64,000 bases of DNA from Candidatus Pantoea soli (GCF_007833795.1 NZ_CP032702.1:3224001-3288000); one strand, 5' to 3'; counted from the stretch's first letter, positions 40,151 through 50,736 are shown. The notes: generated by a model from the letters alone, not told the origin. Made by a program: numbers and translations.

Positions 40151-40639
40151 TCAGGCGACTCCCCGCTGGAAAGGCACGAGGGTCAGCAGGTTAATCGCCA
40201 GCTGACTGTGCAGCAGCATGACCAGCAGAATGGCCGCGGTGCAGATCATCTGCGCCACCACAGCTTTATGCAGGCGCGCCACCTGTGTACGCCAGTCCGC
40301 ATCGCCAGGGCGCAGCGTGGCAAGTGCGGCACTGGCCGGGTCACGCAGTCGCTTCTCTGCCAGCGAATCGATCACGAAAATCGCCACGCTCAGCAGAAAC
40401 CAGATCTGAAAAAGACGGTGCCAGTCGTACAGCCAGAACATGGCGATGCCGCTCAGCATCAATGCCCAGCCAGCGATGTTGTAATAGCGGTCTGTGACCG
40501 CCAGCCCCTGCAGCAGCAGCGCGGCCCCCTCCGGCTGACAGCGCTTAAGCCGCGCCGAAAGCCAGGGTGCAAAGAGCAGCGGGCCGGTCGCGGCGACTGC
40601 TGCCAGGGCGTGAAACAGTTTAATAACGTCGTAACTCAC
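40151..40639 (-). CDS. DUF2269 family integral membrane protein
   Basis: This is a 162-residue protein with four predicted spans. The N-terminus MSYDVIKLFHALAAVAATGPLL, with a histidine in the first helix, is typical of DUF2269, and the segment YNIAGWALMLSGIAMFWLYDW also fits. The function is unknown. It is probably monocistronic and downstream of the AraC gene on the same strand. Confidence 0.75.
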   Translation of the reverse strand: MSYDVIKLFHALAAVAATGPLLFAPWLSARLKRCQPEGAALLLQGLAVTDRYYNIAGWALMLSGIAMFWLYDWHRLFQIWFLLSVAIFVIDSLAEKRLRDPASAALATLRPGDADWRTQVARLHKAVVAQMICTAAILLVMLLHSQLAINLLTLVPFQRGVA

Positions 40640-40750
40640 TGCACTTTTCTCCGGTTATTTCAGGTACAGAAGTTACTTTACCGGAGGTGAAGGACGCTAA
40701 AAATGTTCACAAAACACATCTTATCGAACCAGACGGACAAGTGTGTCCGG

Positions 40751-41533
40751 TTACGTCAGGGTACTCGCCCGCTGGTCCTGCAGATACCTGCGTATCTGGC
40801 CAGGCCTGCTATCCGCCACGCGCCGGAACCAGTGTCCGAATGAGTCGCCGGAAGAGAAGCCCAGCATCATCGACAGCTGCTCGTTGGAAGCGCCCTCTGC
40901 CAGTCCCTGCCAGGCGACTGCCAGCAGCAGGCGGTTATGCCATTCGGTGAAACGCAGCCCGGTTTCTTTGCGGAACAGGCGCGCCAGAGTGCGCTCGGTG
41001 GCCCCCACGCGATGTCCCCACTCCGCCAGGCTCAGGCGCTGTGCCGGATCGGCAATCAGGCTGTCGGTGACTTTTTTCAACCGCCCATCCTGCGGCAGCA
41101 GCAGGGTAAGGTTGCTGGCGGGCTTCTCTTCGATCTCTTCAAACAGCAGCTGCAGCATCGTGTTGCGGCGCGTGTCCGACAGCGGAGCGCGGGTATCGGC
41201 CAGCCGCTCGCACAGCGCAGAAATCAAAAATGACGTATCAATCAGCTTCACCCGGGAAGTTAAGCCGTGGCAGAGCGTCGGGGCGATATAGAGTACCGTC
41301 AGATCGACACGGCTATAGGCTTTGCCCCAGTGAACGGTGTCAGGCGGGATCCACACCGCCATCCCCGGCTTCATCAGCCAGTGCTGCTCTGGCGTATGGC
41401 CATGCAGTACGCCATGTTTAACCAGCACAAACTGGCCCAGGGGATGGCGATGAGGGGCATTCTCCCTCGTCGCGATTTGCTCCAGCACACGCTCAATAAT
41501 CAGCGCATCATTGTTTAACGTCACGGTATCCAT
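40751..41533 (-). CDS. AraC family transcriptional regulator with cupin sensor
   Basis: This is a 260-residue regulator. The N-terminal cupin (~20-100) contains HRHPLGQFVLVKHG and WIPPDTVHWG. The two C-terminal helix-turn-helix motifs (~160-255) contain LSLAEWGHRVGATERTLARLFRKETG and the closing signature SMMLGFSSGDSFGHWFRR. This layout matches regulators such as YdeC/NimR that control an adjacent efflux gene. Its start lies 26 bases inside the end of the MFS gene, so the pair is one operon. Confidence 0.9.
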   Translation of the reverse strand: MDTVTLNNDALIIERVLEQIATRENAPHRHPLGQFVLVKHGVLHGHTPEQHWLMKPGMAVWIPPDTVHWGKAYSRVDLTVLYIAPTLCHGLTSRVKLIDTSFLISALCERLADTRAPLSDTRRNTMLQLLFEEIEEKPASNLTLLLPQDGRLKKVTDSLIADPAQRLSLAEWGHRVGATERTLARLFRKETGLRFTEWHNRLLLAVAWQGLAEGASNEQLSMMLGFSSGDSFGHWFRRVADSRPGQIRRYLQDQRASTLT

Positions 41534-42914
41534 CTGTTCGGTTTTCTGGCTTTTTCGCCGGGTAAGCGCGGGGCAGCGACAGGGTAAAGATCAATCCTGC
41601 CAGCATACTGACGCCCAGAATAATAAAACAGATTGGGAAAGCGCGGATGCCGCTCAGATGCAGCTGCACCGTCGCCAGAATATTGACGCCCAGCGCCGCG
41701 CCGAGGTTACGTAAAAACTGCACCGTCGCGGTCCAGGCGCCGAGGCGCTCTGGCGGCGCGGCGTTCTGCGCCAGCACCAGCGTCGTGGTCGCGGTAAAGC
41801 CCATACCCAGACCGATCAGCAGCAGCGCTGTCGCCATCAGCCACGGCTGCTGCTGCGCGATGGCCCAGGCCATCAGCAGGCCACCCGCGGCCAGTTGCAG
41901 CATGCCACCGGCGGCCATGCGTCGGTAACCCGCCGCCGCCAGCTTCGCACCGCAGACTGCCGCGCCCGCCACCCAGCCCAGCGCCGCCAGCATCACCAGC
42001 AGCCCGGTCGGGACGCCGATCGTCTGCTGGCTCAGCGCCAGTGGCAGCAGCGTGACGGCAGCATACAGCCCGGCGCTGGAAAGCAGCACCAGCACAAGAA
42101 TCGGAAACAGCCTGCGCTGCTGAAAAAGCGGCAGCGGGATCGGGCTGCTTTCCGGCTGACGCCGCACGCGGGCGATCAGCACCAGCAGTCCCAGCAACAG
42201 GCCCGTTGTCAGTATGCCGATCGGGCCGGGGCCCCTTTCCGGCAGCGCGGTCAGCAGCAGCAGGCAGCAGGCGGCCACGATCAGCGCCCCCTGCCCCGGC
42301 ACGTCCAGACGCGCCTTACCCGACCGTTTGCTGACCGCCGGGGCGACAAACAGCAGCGCCATGGCCAGCAGGCCCGTCGGAATATTCAGCCAGAAGATCG
42401 CCCGCCAGCCGAACGCCGCTGACAGCGCGCTGCCGAGCAGCGGGCCCGCGATGGCAGAGAGCCCCCAGACGCCGCTGAGCATTCCCTGCATCCTGCCGCG
42501 CCGCTCAGCGTCGAACAGCTCTGCCAGCAGCGAATAGGAAAGCACAATAATCCCGCCGGCACCGATGCCCTGTAACGCCCGCGCCAGAATTAGCATCGGC
42601 ATGGTGGCGCTGACCGCCGCCAGCACCGAAGCCGCAAGAAAAATCAGCAGGCATGCTTTCAGCATGGCGGAGACGCCAAACCGGTCACCGCACGCACCGG
42701 CCAGCGGTGCCACCAGCGCGACCGGCAGTAAAAAGGCGGACATGACCCAGGGCCAGAGCGCCGGATGGCCCAGCTGCTGGCTGATGGTCGGCAGCACCGT
42801 ACTGACGATGGTGCTGTCCACCGCAGCGAGAAACAGGGCAACCACCACGGCCAGTACGCCGGGATGGTTTTTTCCGGGCTGCGCCGGTGAAAGACGCGCA
42901 TTAAGCAGATTCAT
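41508..42914 (-). CDS. MFS drug exporter, DHA2 (14-spanner) type
   Basis: This 468-residue major facilitator has about fourteen hydrophobic spans. It has the DHA2 motif A region GDRFGVSAMLKAC and motif C-like GVWGLSAIAGPLLGSALS, similar to MdtD/EmrB-type exporters. The ATG at 42914 overlaps the end of a small upstream ORF and follows TCAGGTTGCAGC. It shares an operon with the AraC regulator downstream. The substrate is unknown. Confidence 0.88.
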   Translation of the reverse strand: MNLLNARLSPAQPGKNHPGVLAVVVALFLAAVDSTIVSTVLPTISQQLGHPALWPWVMSAFLLPVALVAPLAGACGDRFGVSAMLKACLLIFLAASVLAAVSATMPMLILARALQGIGAGGIIVLSYSLLAELFDAERRGRMQGMLSGVWGLSAIAGPLLGSALSAAFGWRAIFWLNIPTGLLAMALLFVAPAVSKRSGKARLDVPGQGALIVAACCLLLLTALPERGPGPIGILTTGLLLGLLVLIARVRRQPESSPIPLPLFQQRRLFPILVLVLLSSAGLYAAVTLLPLALSQQTIGVPTGLLVMLAALGWVAGAAVCGAKLAAAGYRRMAAGGMLQLAAGGLLMAWAIAQQQPWLMATALLLIGLGMGFTATTTLVLAQNAAPPERLGAWTATVQFLRNLGAALGVNILATVQLHLSGIRAFPICFIILGVSMLAGLIFTLSLPRAYPAKKPENRTDGYRDVKQ

Positions 42915-43179
42915 GCTGCAACCTGAACGGCGCGGGTAATGGGCTGCCGCTGCGGGAAAACCTGACGGCCAAAGAAGTGTTTAACGAGATAGTCGCGCTG
43001 TGCAGGTAAAATAACCCTCCACTGCGGCACCCGATTGGCGCAGCGTCAGGGGTATCCATCGCCAGCAAATCAATTGTAACCCCCTGCACCTGATGGCACG
43101 CCATTGCAGGCGGCTGTTCACCCTCCATCCCGGTCGAAAAAGTCGCTCTGTGCGGCTGTATTGTTAAAAAATCACGCAT
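42901..43179 (-). CDS. Small ORF coupled to the MFS gene, possibly frameshifted
   Basis: A strong site (AGGAG 9 bases before the ATG at 43179) starts a 92-codon ORF, MRDFLTIQPHRATFSTGMEG, that ends 14 bases inside the MFS gene. I do not recognise the product. From ~43045 a different frame, read on the same strand, encodes RVPQWRVILPAQRDYLVKHF and ends exactly at an ATGA overlap with the MFS start. That frame looks more protein-like, so the original gene may have suffered a frameshift near 43035. It could be a small regulator or leader for the exporter operon. Confidence 0.4.
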   Translation of the reverse strand: MRDFLTIQPHRATFSTGMEGEQPPAMACHQVQGVTIDLLAMDTPDAAPIGCRSGGLFYLHSATISLNTSLAVRFSRSGSPLPAPFRLQHESA

Positions 43180-43340
43180 TCTCGTTTTCTCCTGTTGGGT
43201 AATAACCGTGAGGCAGGATAAATAGTCTTTCGCCGTCACAACATGTTCAGCTGTGACACATTTTCGAATGAAACAGACAACAGGCGCAGACGGTGAATAA
43301 GCGAGGTGAACTGCCGGGCCGACAACTCTTTTCTGCCGCA

Positions 43341-44057
43341 CAACGTAAAACGCCCGCAGATCTTCACCTGCGGGCGTCTTTTAATGAGTCGAAACTGACC
43401 GATAAGCCGCGTTCTTTTATAAAGAGCGTCGTGGACAGTCGCCCCTGGCGCAGAACGTAAAACGCCCACAGATCTTCACCTGCGGGCATCTTTTAAGGCG
43501 TCGACGCTGACCGGTAAGCCGCGTTCTTTTATAAAAAGCGTCGTGGACAGTCGCCCTGGCGCAGAACGTAAAACGCCCGCCGATCTTCACCTGCGGGCGT
43601 CTTTTAAGGCGTCGACGCTGACCGGTAAGCCGCGTTCTTTTATAAAGAGCGTCGTGGACAGTCGCCCTAGCGCAGAACGTAAAACGCCCGCAGATCTTCA
43701 CCTGCGGGCGTCTTTTAAAAAGTCGAAACTGACCGATAAGCTGCGTTCTTTTATAAAGAGCGTCGTGGACAGTCGCCCCTGGCGCAGAACGTAAAACGCC
43801 CGCAGATCTTCACCGGCGGGCGTCTTTTAAGGCGTCGACGCTGACCGGTAAGCCGCGTTCTTTTATAAAGAGCGTCGTGGACAGTCGCTCCTGGCGCAGA
43901 ACGTAAAACGCCCGCAGATCTTCACCTGCGGGCGTCTTTTAAGGCGTCGACGCTGACCGGTAAGCCGCGTTCTTTTATAAAAAGCGTCGTGGACAGTCGC
44001 CCTGGCGCAGAACGTAAAACGCCCGCAGATCTTCACCTGCGGGCGTCTTTTAAAAAG

Positions 44058-44060
<3 letters not shown>
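43341..44060. repeat. Seven ~112-bp tandem units downstream of rnpB
   Basis: The marker AACGTAAAAC recurs at 43342, 43454, 43565, 43676, 43788, 43900 and 44011, a period of 111-112 bp. Each unit carries a copy of the rnpB 3' end (CTGTCCACGAC...CTTATCGGTCAG on the minus strand) and a strong hairpin. The hairpin reads ACGCCCGCAG...CTGCGGGCGT with a T run, as a terminator of minus-strand transcripts. E. coli rnpB is followed by about 3.5 copies of a 113-bp repeat of this kind, so the array is known in type but longer here. The distal unit at 43341 is partly degenerate. Confidence 0.93.
44015..44054 (-). terminator. First rnpB terminator
   Basis: Reading the minus strand, AAAAGACGCCCGCAGG pairs with CTGCGGGCGTTTT immediately after the RNase P RNA 3' end. 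It is the rnpB-proximal copy of the terminator found in each repeat unit. Confidence 0.85.
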
Positions 44061-44432
<372 letters not shown>

Positions 44433-44440
44433 GGCGCGGG

Positions 44441-44469
44441 ATAATAGGCGATTCGCCGCCATTTGTCAC
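44441..44469 (-). promoter_or_regulatory. rnpB promoter
   Basis: On the minus strand GTGACA (44464-44469) and TATTAT (44441-44446) are separated by 17 bp, and the RNA starts 9 bases later. The -35 element overlaps the end of rsmI. Confidence 0.85.
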
Positions 44470-45329
44470 GCCTCTTGCTGCTCCAGCGCATACTTGTACA
44501 GGGCGTTTTTCTTAACCCCATGAATTTCTGCCGTCAGCGCCGCCGCCTTTTTCAGCGGCAGTTCGCTCTGCAGCAGCGCCAGCGTGCGCAGCGCATCCGC
44601 TGGCAGCGTTTCTTCATTCGCTTTATGGCCCTCCACAATCAGCACCATCTCGCCTTTACGGCGATTTTCATCTTCCTGCACCCACGCCAGCAAATCTGCC
44701 ACCGGCGCACCGTGTAGCGATTCCCAGGTTTTGGTCAGCTCGCGGGCCAGCACCACGTAGCGTTCGGCGCCCCAGACGCTGACCATATCCTGCAGCGTGT
44801 CCAGCACGCGGTGGGTGGATTCATAGAAAATCAGCGTGCGCGGCTCTTCGCCCAGCGCGCGCAGCGTATCGCAGCGCCCTTTGCTTTTCGCCGGCAGAAA
44901 CCCTTCGTAACAGAAACGATCGGACGGTAACCCCGCCGCGCTTAATGCTGTGATGGCCGCGCAGGCCCCTGGCAACGGCACGACGCGCACCCCTGCTTCA
45001 CGGCAGCGACGCACCAGATGATAGCCCGGATCGTTGATTAACGGCGTGCCCGCATCTGAGACCAGCGCAATGCTCTGGCCCTCCTGCAGCTTCGCTAACA
45101 GCACCTCGGCTTTCTGCTGTTCGTTATGGTCGTGAAGTGCGAACAGTCGCGCATTGATGGCGAAATGTTGTAGCAACAGCCCGGTATGACGTGTATCTTC
45201 CGCTGCGACCAGATCGACGCTGGCAAGCACCGTCAGCGCACGCTGCGTGATATCACCCAGGTTACCGATCGGGGTAGGAACGATATAGAGCGTGCTGGCA
45301 GAAATCTCTGCCCGATCGAGTTGTTTCAT
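44466..45329 (-). CDS. rsmI: 16S rRNA (cytidine-1402-2'-O)-methyltransferase
   Basis: This 287-residue enzyme of the tetrapyrrole-methylase fold makes the 2'-O-methyl of m4Cm1402 in 16S rRNA. The signature [19 protein letters not shown], the SAM-binding [18 protein letters not shown] and the C-terminal helical tail match RsmI (YraL). It is divergent from lpoA across a 62-bp gap and precedes rnpB, whose promoter lies in its last codons. Confidence 0.97.
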   Translation of the reverse strand: MKQLDRAEISASTLYIVPTPIGNLGDITQRALTVLASVDLVAAEDTRHTGLLLQHFAINARLFALHDHNEQQKAEVLLAKLQEGQSIALVSDAGTPLINDPGYHLVRRCREAGVRVVPLPGACAAITALSAAGLPSDRFCYEGFLPAKSKGRCDTLRALGEEPRTLIFYESTHRVLDTLQDMVSVWGAERYVVLARELTKTWESLHGAPVADLLAWVQEDENRRKGEMVLIVEGHKANEETLPADALRTLALLQSELPLKKAAALTAEIHGVKKNALYKYALEQQEA

Positions 45330-45391
45330 TGTTTCATCCGAATTGCCGATTTAATATTGAGCATCTTGAAAAAAACATCACTGGATACAGT

Positions 45392-47422
45392 ATGCTTCCT
45401 TCAAAAGTCGTACGTCATAAAGCAGGACGCTTTGTACCTGTTCTTCTCGCTGGACTGATTTTAGCCGCCTGTAGTGGTCAGGGACCGCAGCAAACGTCAA
45501 ACGTCAATATTCAGGGCCCTGCTACTGGCCAGTCTGACTATTATCTGCAACAGGCGCAGCAAAGCAGCGATGATAGCAAGACCGACTGGCAATTACTTGC
45601 CATCCGTGCCCTGCTGAAGGAAGGAAAGTATCCTCAGGCGCAGACGCAACTGAGCCAGCTGCCGCAGCAGTTGTCTGATACGCAACAGCAGGAGCTGCTG
45701 TTACTGCGCGCGCAGATGCAGATTGCCCTGCAGGATTTCAGCGGCGCGCAGCAGCAGCTTACCCAGGTGAAACCGGCTGCGCTGTCGCAGGATCAGCAGG
45801 TGCGCTTCTATGCCCTGCAGATCGCCGCCGCGCAAAATCGTCCTTCGCTGGCGCTGCTGCGCGCCTATATTGCTCAGGAGCCGCTGCTGCAGGGCACCGA
45901 TCACCAGAGCAATATCGACGCCACCTGGCAGGCGCTGACGCAGCTGACGCAGGATCAGCTCAACAGCCTGGTGATTAACGCCGACGAAAATACGCTGCAG
46001 GGCTGGCTCGATCTGCTCAATACCTGGCACGCCAATAGTCAGGATCCGCAAATGCTGAAAGCGGCGATTGCCGACTGGCAGACGCGCTATCCGCAAAACC
46101 CGGGCGCGAAAACGCTGCCTACCCAGCTCAGTCAGGTGAAGAATTTCACGGCCGCGTCAACCAGCACTATCGCCCTGCTGCTGCCGCTGAACGGTCAGGC
46201 CCAGGTGTTTGCCAGCGCCATTCAGAAAGGCTTCAACGACGCGAAAAACGGTGTGCTGAACGCCCCGGCAGCGCAGCCTGCCGCGCCTGCCGCCGACACC
46301 GCAGCCGCGCAGACGCCGGCGACCGCCTCCGGCACTGCGGCCAGCCCGGCTGCCAGCACGACGACGCCAGCCCAGCCGGCGCAGCCGACACAAACCGCGC
46401 AGCCTGCTTCAGCAACGCCGCCGGCCACCGCCCAAGCCAGCAGCAGTGCACAGGTCAAGGTCTACGACACCAGCAACCAGCCCATCGCTCGGGTGATGCA
46501 GCAGGCGCAGCAGGACGGCGCGACGCTGGTCGTCGGCCCGCTGCTGAAAAGCAACGTGGAAGCGGTGGCGAACAGCCAGACAACGCTGAACGTGCTGGCG
46601 CTGAATGAGCCGGAGCAGATCCAGAACCATCCGAATATTTGCTATTTTGCGCTTTCTCCTGAAGACGAGGCGCGCGATGCCGCGCACCATATCCATGAAC
46701 AGGGCAAAAGCCAGCCGCTGCTGCTGATTCCGCGCAGCAACTACGGTGACCGTATCGGTAAAGCCTTTGCGCAGGAGTGGCAGAAGCTGGGCGGCGGTAC
46801 CGTGCTGCAGCAGCGCTTTGGTGGCGTTGCCGAGCTGAAACAGGGTATCAACAGCGGTGCGGGCATTACGCTGAGCGGCACCCCGCTGACGGTGCAGCCG
46901 GACGCCGCGCAGAGTGTGGCGGCGGCAGGCCTGAACATACCGGCACCGCAGACCAGCACGCCGGCGGCGGACGCCAGCAGCGGCAGCCCGGACGCGGTGT
47001 ACATCGTTGCCAGCCAGGATGAGCTGCAGCTGATTAAACCGATGATTGCTATGCGCACCAGCAGCCGCAATAACATCGCCCTGTACGCCAGCTCGCGCAG
47101 CGCGCAGGCCGGTGCCGGCCCGGACTTCCGTCTGGAGATGGACGGCCTGCAGTTCAGCGACATTCCGCTGCTGTCCGGCGCTAATCCGGGGCTGATGCAG
47201 CAGGCGGCGCGCAGCTTTAATAACGATTATTCGCTGGTGCGCCTCTATGCGATGGGCATTGATGCCTGGACGCTGGCGAATCAGTTTAATCAGATGCGTC
47301 AGGTGCCTGGCTTCGCCATTGATGGCAATACCGGTAAGCTGAGCGCCGACACGGATTGTGTGATCAACAGGAAGCTGGCATGGAACCAGTACCGTCAGGG
47401 ACAAATCGTTCCGGTGCAGTAA
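45392..47422 (+). CDS. lpoA: Outer-membrane lipoprotein activator of PBP1a
   Basis: This 676-residue lipoprotein stimulates PBP1a peptidoglycan synthesis from the outer membrane. The ATG at 45392 gives a signal peptide ending in ILAAC. The N-terminal TPR-like domain (~25-250) is followed by a C-terminal periplasmic-binding-like fold with [19 protein letters not shown] and [20 protein letters not shown] low-complexity Ala/Pro/Thr/Gln insert (about residues 290-350) interrupts the latter, similar in place to the E. coli insert. The gene overlaps yraN by 43 bases. Confidence 0.96.
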   Translation: MLPSKVVRHKAGRFVPVLLAGLILAACSGQGPQQTSNVNIQGPATGQSDYYLQQAQQSSDDSKTDWQLLAIRALLKEGKYPQAQTQLSQLPQQLSDTQQQELLLLRAQMQIALQDFSGAQQQLTQVKPAALSQDQQVRFYALQIAAAQNRPSLALLRAYIAQEPLLQGTDHQSNIDATWQALTQLTQDQLNSLVINADENTLQGWLDLLNTWHANSQDPQMLKAAIADWQTRYPQNPGAKTLPTQLSQVKNFTAASTSTIALLLPLNGQAQVFASAIQKGFNDAKNGVLNAPAAQPAAPAADTAAAQTPATASGTAASPAASTTTPAQPAQPTQTAQPASATPPATAQASSSAQVKVYDTSNQPIARVMQQAQQDGATLVVGPLLKSNVEAVANSQTTLNVLALNEPEQIQNHPNICYFALSPEDEARDAAHHIHEQGKSQPLLLIPRSNYGDRIGKAFAQEWQKLGGGTVLQQRFGGVAELKQGINSGAGITLSGTPLTVQPDAAQSVAAAGLNIPAPQTSTPAADASSGSPDAVYIVASQDELQLIKPMIAMRTSSRNNIALYASSRSAQAGAGPDFRLEMDGLQFSDIPLLSGANPGLMQQAARSFNNDYSLVRLYAMGIDAWTLANQFNQMRQVPGFAIDGNTGKLSADTDCVINRKLAWNQYRQGQIVPVQ

Positions 47423-47775
47423 ACCGCCAGCGCATTGGCGCTGAGCAGGAGCAGCTGGCGCGCGGCTATCTTGAGCGCGCTGGCCTGCAGTGGATTGCCA
47501 GTAACGTGCGCAGCCGCAGTGGTGAAATTGACCTCATCATGCGTGATGCTGATTGCTGGGTATTTGTTGAAGTGCGCTACCGCCGCAATGCGCGCTATGG
47601 CGGCGCGGCAGCCAGCGTGACGCGCCAGAAACAACACAAGCTGCTGCGCGCGGCCGCCCTGTGGTTGCTGGCGCGCGGCGGCAGTTTTGATACGGTGAAT
47701 TGCCGTTTTGACATCATTGCCATTACCGGGTGCGAGCTGGAGTGGCTGCCCGATGCCTTTAATGCCGATGGATAG
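47380..47775 (+). CDS. yraN: UPF0102 endonuclease-fold protein YraN
   Basis: This 131-residue protein with a restriction-endonuclease-like (PD-(D/E)xK) core has GEIDLIMRD and [17 protein letters not shown] carrying the acidic and lysine/arginine positions. The start is the ATG at 47380, inside the end of lpoA, matching the E. coli length. Its biochemical role is not established. The order lpoA-yraN-diaA is as in E. coli. Confidence 0.95.
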   Translation: MEPVPSGTNRSGAVNRQRIGAEQEQLARGYLERAGLQWIASNVRSRSGEIDLIMRDADCWVFVEVRYRRNARYGGAAASVTRQKQHKLLRAAALWLLARGGSFDTVNCRFDIIAITGCELEWLPDAFNADG

Positions 47776-47789
47776 AACCAGGTGGTCTT

Positions 47790-48377
47790 GTGCAGGACAG
47801 AATTAAAGCGTGTTTTACCGAAAGTATTCAGACGCAAATCGCCGCAGCCGAAGCGCTGCCCGATGCCATTTCCCGCGCCGCGATGACGCTGGTGCAGTCG
47901 CTGCTGAACGGTAACAAAATTCTCAGCTGCGGCAACGGTGCTTCCGCAGCCAACGCGCAGCACTTTGCCGCCAGCATGATTAACCGGTTTGAAACCGAGC
48001 GCCCCAGCCTGCCCGCACTGGCGCTGAGCGCAGATAACGTGATGCTGACGGCGATTGGTAACGATCGTCTGCACGATGAAATTTATGCCAAGCAGGTTCG
48101 TGCGCTTGGTCAGGCTGGCGATGTGCTGCTGGCTATCTCCACCCGTGGCAACACCCGTGACATCGTCAAAGCGGTGGAAGCTGCGGTTACCCGCGATATG
48201 ACCATTGTTGCGCTGACCGGCCATGATGGCGGTGAGCTGGCGGGCCTGCTTGGCCCGCACGATGTGGAAATTCGCATTCCGTCACATCGCAGCGCGCGCA
48301 TTCAGGAAATGCATATGCTGACGCTGAACTGCCTGTGCGATTTGATTGATAACACTTTGTTCCCACACCAGGAATGA
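47790..48377 (+). CDS. diaA: DnaA initiator-associating protein
   Basis: This 195-residue SIS-domain protein forms a tetramer that binds DnaA and promotes initiation at oriC. The start is a GTG at 47790 preceded by AGGTGG; E. coli diaA also uses GTG. SIS motifs [20 protein letters not shown] and [17 protein letters not shown] are intact. It overlaps the region just upstream of dolP in the same operon. Confidence 0.96.
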   Translation: MQDRIKACFTESIQTQIAAAEALPDAISRAAMTLVQSLLNGNKILSCGNGASAANAQHFAASMINRFETERPSLPALALSADNVMLTAIGNDRLHDEIYAKQVRALGQAGDVLLAISTRGNTRDIVKAVEAAVTRDMTIVALTGHDGGELAGLLGPHDVEIRIPSHRSARIQEMHMLTLNCLCDLIDNTLFPHQE

Positions 48378-48391
48378 CTGAAGGAGCTCAA

Positions 48392-48964
48392 ATGAAAGCA
48401 TTGAACGCTATCGCCATTCTGCTAACGGCCCTGCTGCTGCAGGGCTGCGTTGCGGTGGTGGCTGGCGGCGCGGCAGTCGCCACCAAGACCGCCACCGATC
48501 CCCGTACCGTCGGTACGCAGGTGGATGATGGTACGCTGGAGCTGCGTGTCTCCAACGCGCTGGCAAAAGATGACCAGATTAAAAACCAGGCGCGCGTGGT
48601 CGTGACCGCCTATCAGGGCAAAGTGCTGCTGACCGGACAAGCGCCGTCGGCTGACCTGGCCAGCCGTGCGAAGCAGATCGCCATGGGCGTGGATGGCGCG
48701 ACCGAAGTGTACAACGAGATTCGTATCGGGCAGAAAGTGAGCCTCGGCACCTCGTCATCGGATACCTGGATCACCACCAAAATCCGTTCGCAGTTGCTGG
48801 GCAGCGATCAGGTGAAATCCTCAAACGTCAAAGTGACCACCGAGAATGGCGAGGTATTCCTGCTGGGCCTGGTGACTCAGGAAGAAGCGACCGCGGCGGC
48901 AGATATTGCCAGCCGGGTGAGCGGCGTCAAACATGTGACCACGGCGTTTACGATTCTGAAGTAA
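48392..48964 (+). CDS. dolP: Outer-membrane BON-domain lipoprotein DolP
   Basis: This 190-residue lipoprotein (E. coli YraP/DolP is 191) supports outer-membrane integrity and BAM function at division sites. The ATG at 48392 follows AAGGAG. The signal ends in LLLQGC, and two BON domains follow (~45-115 and ~120-190; VVVTAYQGKVLLTGQAP and VKVTTENGEVFLLGLV). In E. coli it is in the sigma-E regulon. It is the last gene before a terminator. Confidence 0.96.
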   Translation: MKALNAIAILLTALLLQGCVAVVAGGAAVATKTATDPRTVGTQVDDGTLELRVSNALAKDDQIKNQARVVVTAYQGKVLLTGQAPSADLASRAKQIAMGVDGATEVYNEIRIGQKVSLGTSSSDTWITTKIRSQLLGSDQVKSSNVKVTTENGEVFLLGLVTQEEATAAADIASRVSGVKHVTTAFTILK

Positions 48965-48983
48965 ACTGCAGCAAAACAGCGAC

Positions 48984-49007
48984 GGCGGCCTGCGGGCCGC
49001 CTTTTTT
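48984..49007. terminator. Terminator after dolP
   Basis: GGCGGCC, loop TGCG, GGCCGCC (48984-49001) is followed by six T residues. It lies between convergent dolP and yhaK. Confidence 0.9.
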
Positions 49008-49707
49008 ATACCGGAATATCAATCACCAGCGCGCGCAGCGGCGTGCTGGCCTGCAGGGTAATCTGCGGCTCATCACTGACAAAAGCGCCATCGCCGCAGC
49101 CGAGCTGCGCCTCGCTGGCGCTGCCAGCCTGAACATTCATGGCGCCGTGAATCGATTGCAGATAGGCGCGCGGACCGTGCAGCGGCACCGTACGGCTGAC
49201 GCCCGGCTGCAGCGTGATCTGATGCACCCACACCTGCTGGCGCAGCTGCAAACTTCCCTCCGCGCCCTCCGGCGACGCCAGCAGCAGGTGCGTCTGCGCC
49301 GGCAGCGTCATTTTCTGCAGCAGCGGGTTTTCCCGCTCCGGACAGGCAGCGAGCCACAGCTGCATCCGCGTCAGCGGGCGATCTTTACTGATGTTGATTT
49401 CGCTGTAGGTCACGCCGGGACGGGTGGACAGCAGCATCGCTTCACCGGCGCGGGCGATCAGGTGGTTGCCTTCGCTGTCACGGTATTCGGCTTCGCCCTG
49501 CAGGACCAGATTCAGCACATCCACCTGCGGATAGGTGCGCGGCTGAAATGCCGCGCCGGGCGCCAGCACTTCCTGATTCAGGACGCGCAGCGAGGCGTAT
49601 CCCATCAGCTGCGGGTCAAAATAGTGGCCAAACGAAAAGCTGTAACGCGCCTGCAACCAACCGAAATCGGCCTGGCCACATGCGGACGCGCAGCGGGTTG
49701 TCATCAT
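49006..49707 (-). CDS. yhaK: Pirin-family bicupin YhaK
   Basis: This 233-residue bicupin matches E. coli YhaK through its length (for example GWLQARYSFSFGHYFDPQLMGYASLRVLN split over the first strands, and LHGPRAYLQSIHGAMN). YhaK is reported as a redox-sensitive pirin-like protein lacking one set of metal ligands. GGAGG precedes two ATGs (49707 and 49704). It is divergent from the LysR gene yhaJ, its probable regulator. Confidence 0.93.
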   Translation of the reverse strand: MMTTRCASACGQADFGWLQARYSFSFGHYFDPQLMGYASLRVLNQEVLAPGAAFQPRTYPQVDVLNLVLQGEAEYRDSEGNHLIARAGEAMLLSTRPGVTYSEINISKDRPLTRMQLWLAACPERENPLLQKMTLPAQTHLLLASPEGAEGSLQLRQQVWVHQITLQPGVSRTVPLHGPRAYLQSIHGAMNVQAGSASEAQLGCGDGAFVSDEPQITLQASTPLRALVIDIPV

Positions 49708-49836
49708 GATTTACCTCCGACGCACCGTGGTCAGAATCGACCACAGGCTTTATGGGTCAATGGTAAAAGGCTGGACGCCGGATTGTTAGCCAGTTAATCT
49801 GCCTGGCATATTCAAATTTACTGACAGAGAATCGGT

Positions 49837-50736
49837 ATGGCTAAAGAGCGCGCGCTAACGTTAGAAGCTTTACGTGTGATGGATGCTATTGACCGGCGCG
49901 GCAGCTTTGCCGCCGCGGCTGATGAACTGGGCCGCGTTCCCTCCGCCCTCAGCTACACCATGCAGAAGCTGGAAGAGGAGCTGGACGTGGTGCTGTTTGA
50001 CCGCTCCGGCCACCGCACGAAATTTACCAACGTTGGACGCATGCTGCTGGAGCGCGGTCGCGTGCTGCTGGAAGCGGCCGATAAACTCACCACCGATGCC
50101 GAAGCGCTGGCTCGCGGCTGGGAAACGCACCTGACCATCGTTGCCGAAGCGCTGATTCCCACTGAACTGCTGTTCCCGCTGGTGGAGAAGCTGTCCGAAA
50201 AAGCCAATACGCAGATTTCCCTGATCACCGAAGTGCTGGCCGGCGCCTGGGAGCGGCTGGAACAGGGACGCGCAGATATTGTGATTGCGCCGGATATGCA
50301 CTTCCGCGCCTCAACCGAGATCAACACACGCAAGCTGTACAGCATCATGAGCGTGTATGTCGCCAGCCCCGATCACCCGATTCATCAGGAAGCGGAGCCG
50401 CTTTCAGAAGTCACGCGCGTCAAGTACCGCGGCATTGCCGTGGCGGACACCGCGCGCGAGCGCCCGGTGCTGACGGTACAGCTGCTGGATAAACAGCAGC
50501 GCCTGACGGTCAGCAGTATGGATGACAAACGCCGTGCGCTGCTGGCCGGACTGGGCGTGGCCACCATGCCCTATCCGCTGGTGGAGAAAGATATCGCTGA
50601 AGGTCGCCTGCGCGTGGTGAGCGCCGAATATACCCGCGAAGTGGATATCATCATGGCATGGCGCCGGGACAGCATGGGCGAGGCCAAAGCCTGGTGCCTG
50701 CGCGAAATTCCGCGGCTGCTGACGAAGCGCGGATAA
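49837..50736 (+). CDS. yhaJ: LysR family regulator YhaJ
   Basis: This 299-residue LysR-type regulator is almost identical to E. coli YhaJ in its first 110 residues. The helix-turn-helix GSFAAAADELGRVPSALSYT is followed by the substrate-binding domain (~90-295). YhaJ activates yhaK and yqjF and responds to aromatic nitro-compound breakdown products in E. coli. The divergent yhaK promoter (49708-49836) is the likely target. An upstream yqjF is also in this window. Confidence 0.96.
   Translation: MAKERALTLEALRVMDAIDRRGSFAAAADELGRVPSALSYTMQKLEEELDVVLFDRSGHRTKFTNVGRMLLERGRVLLEAADKLTTDAEALARGWETHLTIVAEALIPTELLFPLVEKLSEKANTQISLITEVLAGAWERLEQGRADIVIAPDMHFRASTEINTRKLYSIMSVYVASPDHPIHQEAEPLSEVTRVKYRGIAVADTARERPVLTVQLLDKQQRLTVSSMDDKRRALLAGLGVATMPYPLVEKDIAEGRLRVVSAEYTREVDIIMAWRRDSMGEAKAWCLREIPRLLTKRG

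Noticed and set aside
43417-43794. Repetitive ORFs on both strands within the rnpB repeats
   Set aside because: They arise from the 111-112 bp period being open in some frames. There is no ribosome site and the DNA is explained by the terminator repeats.
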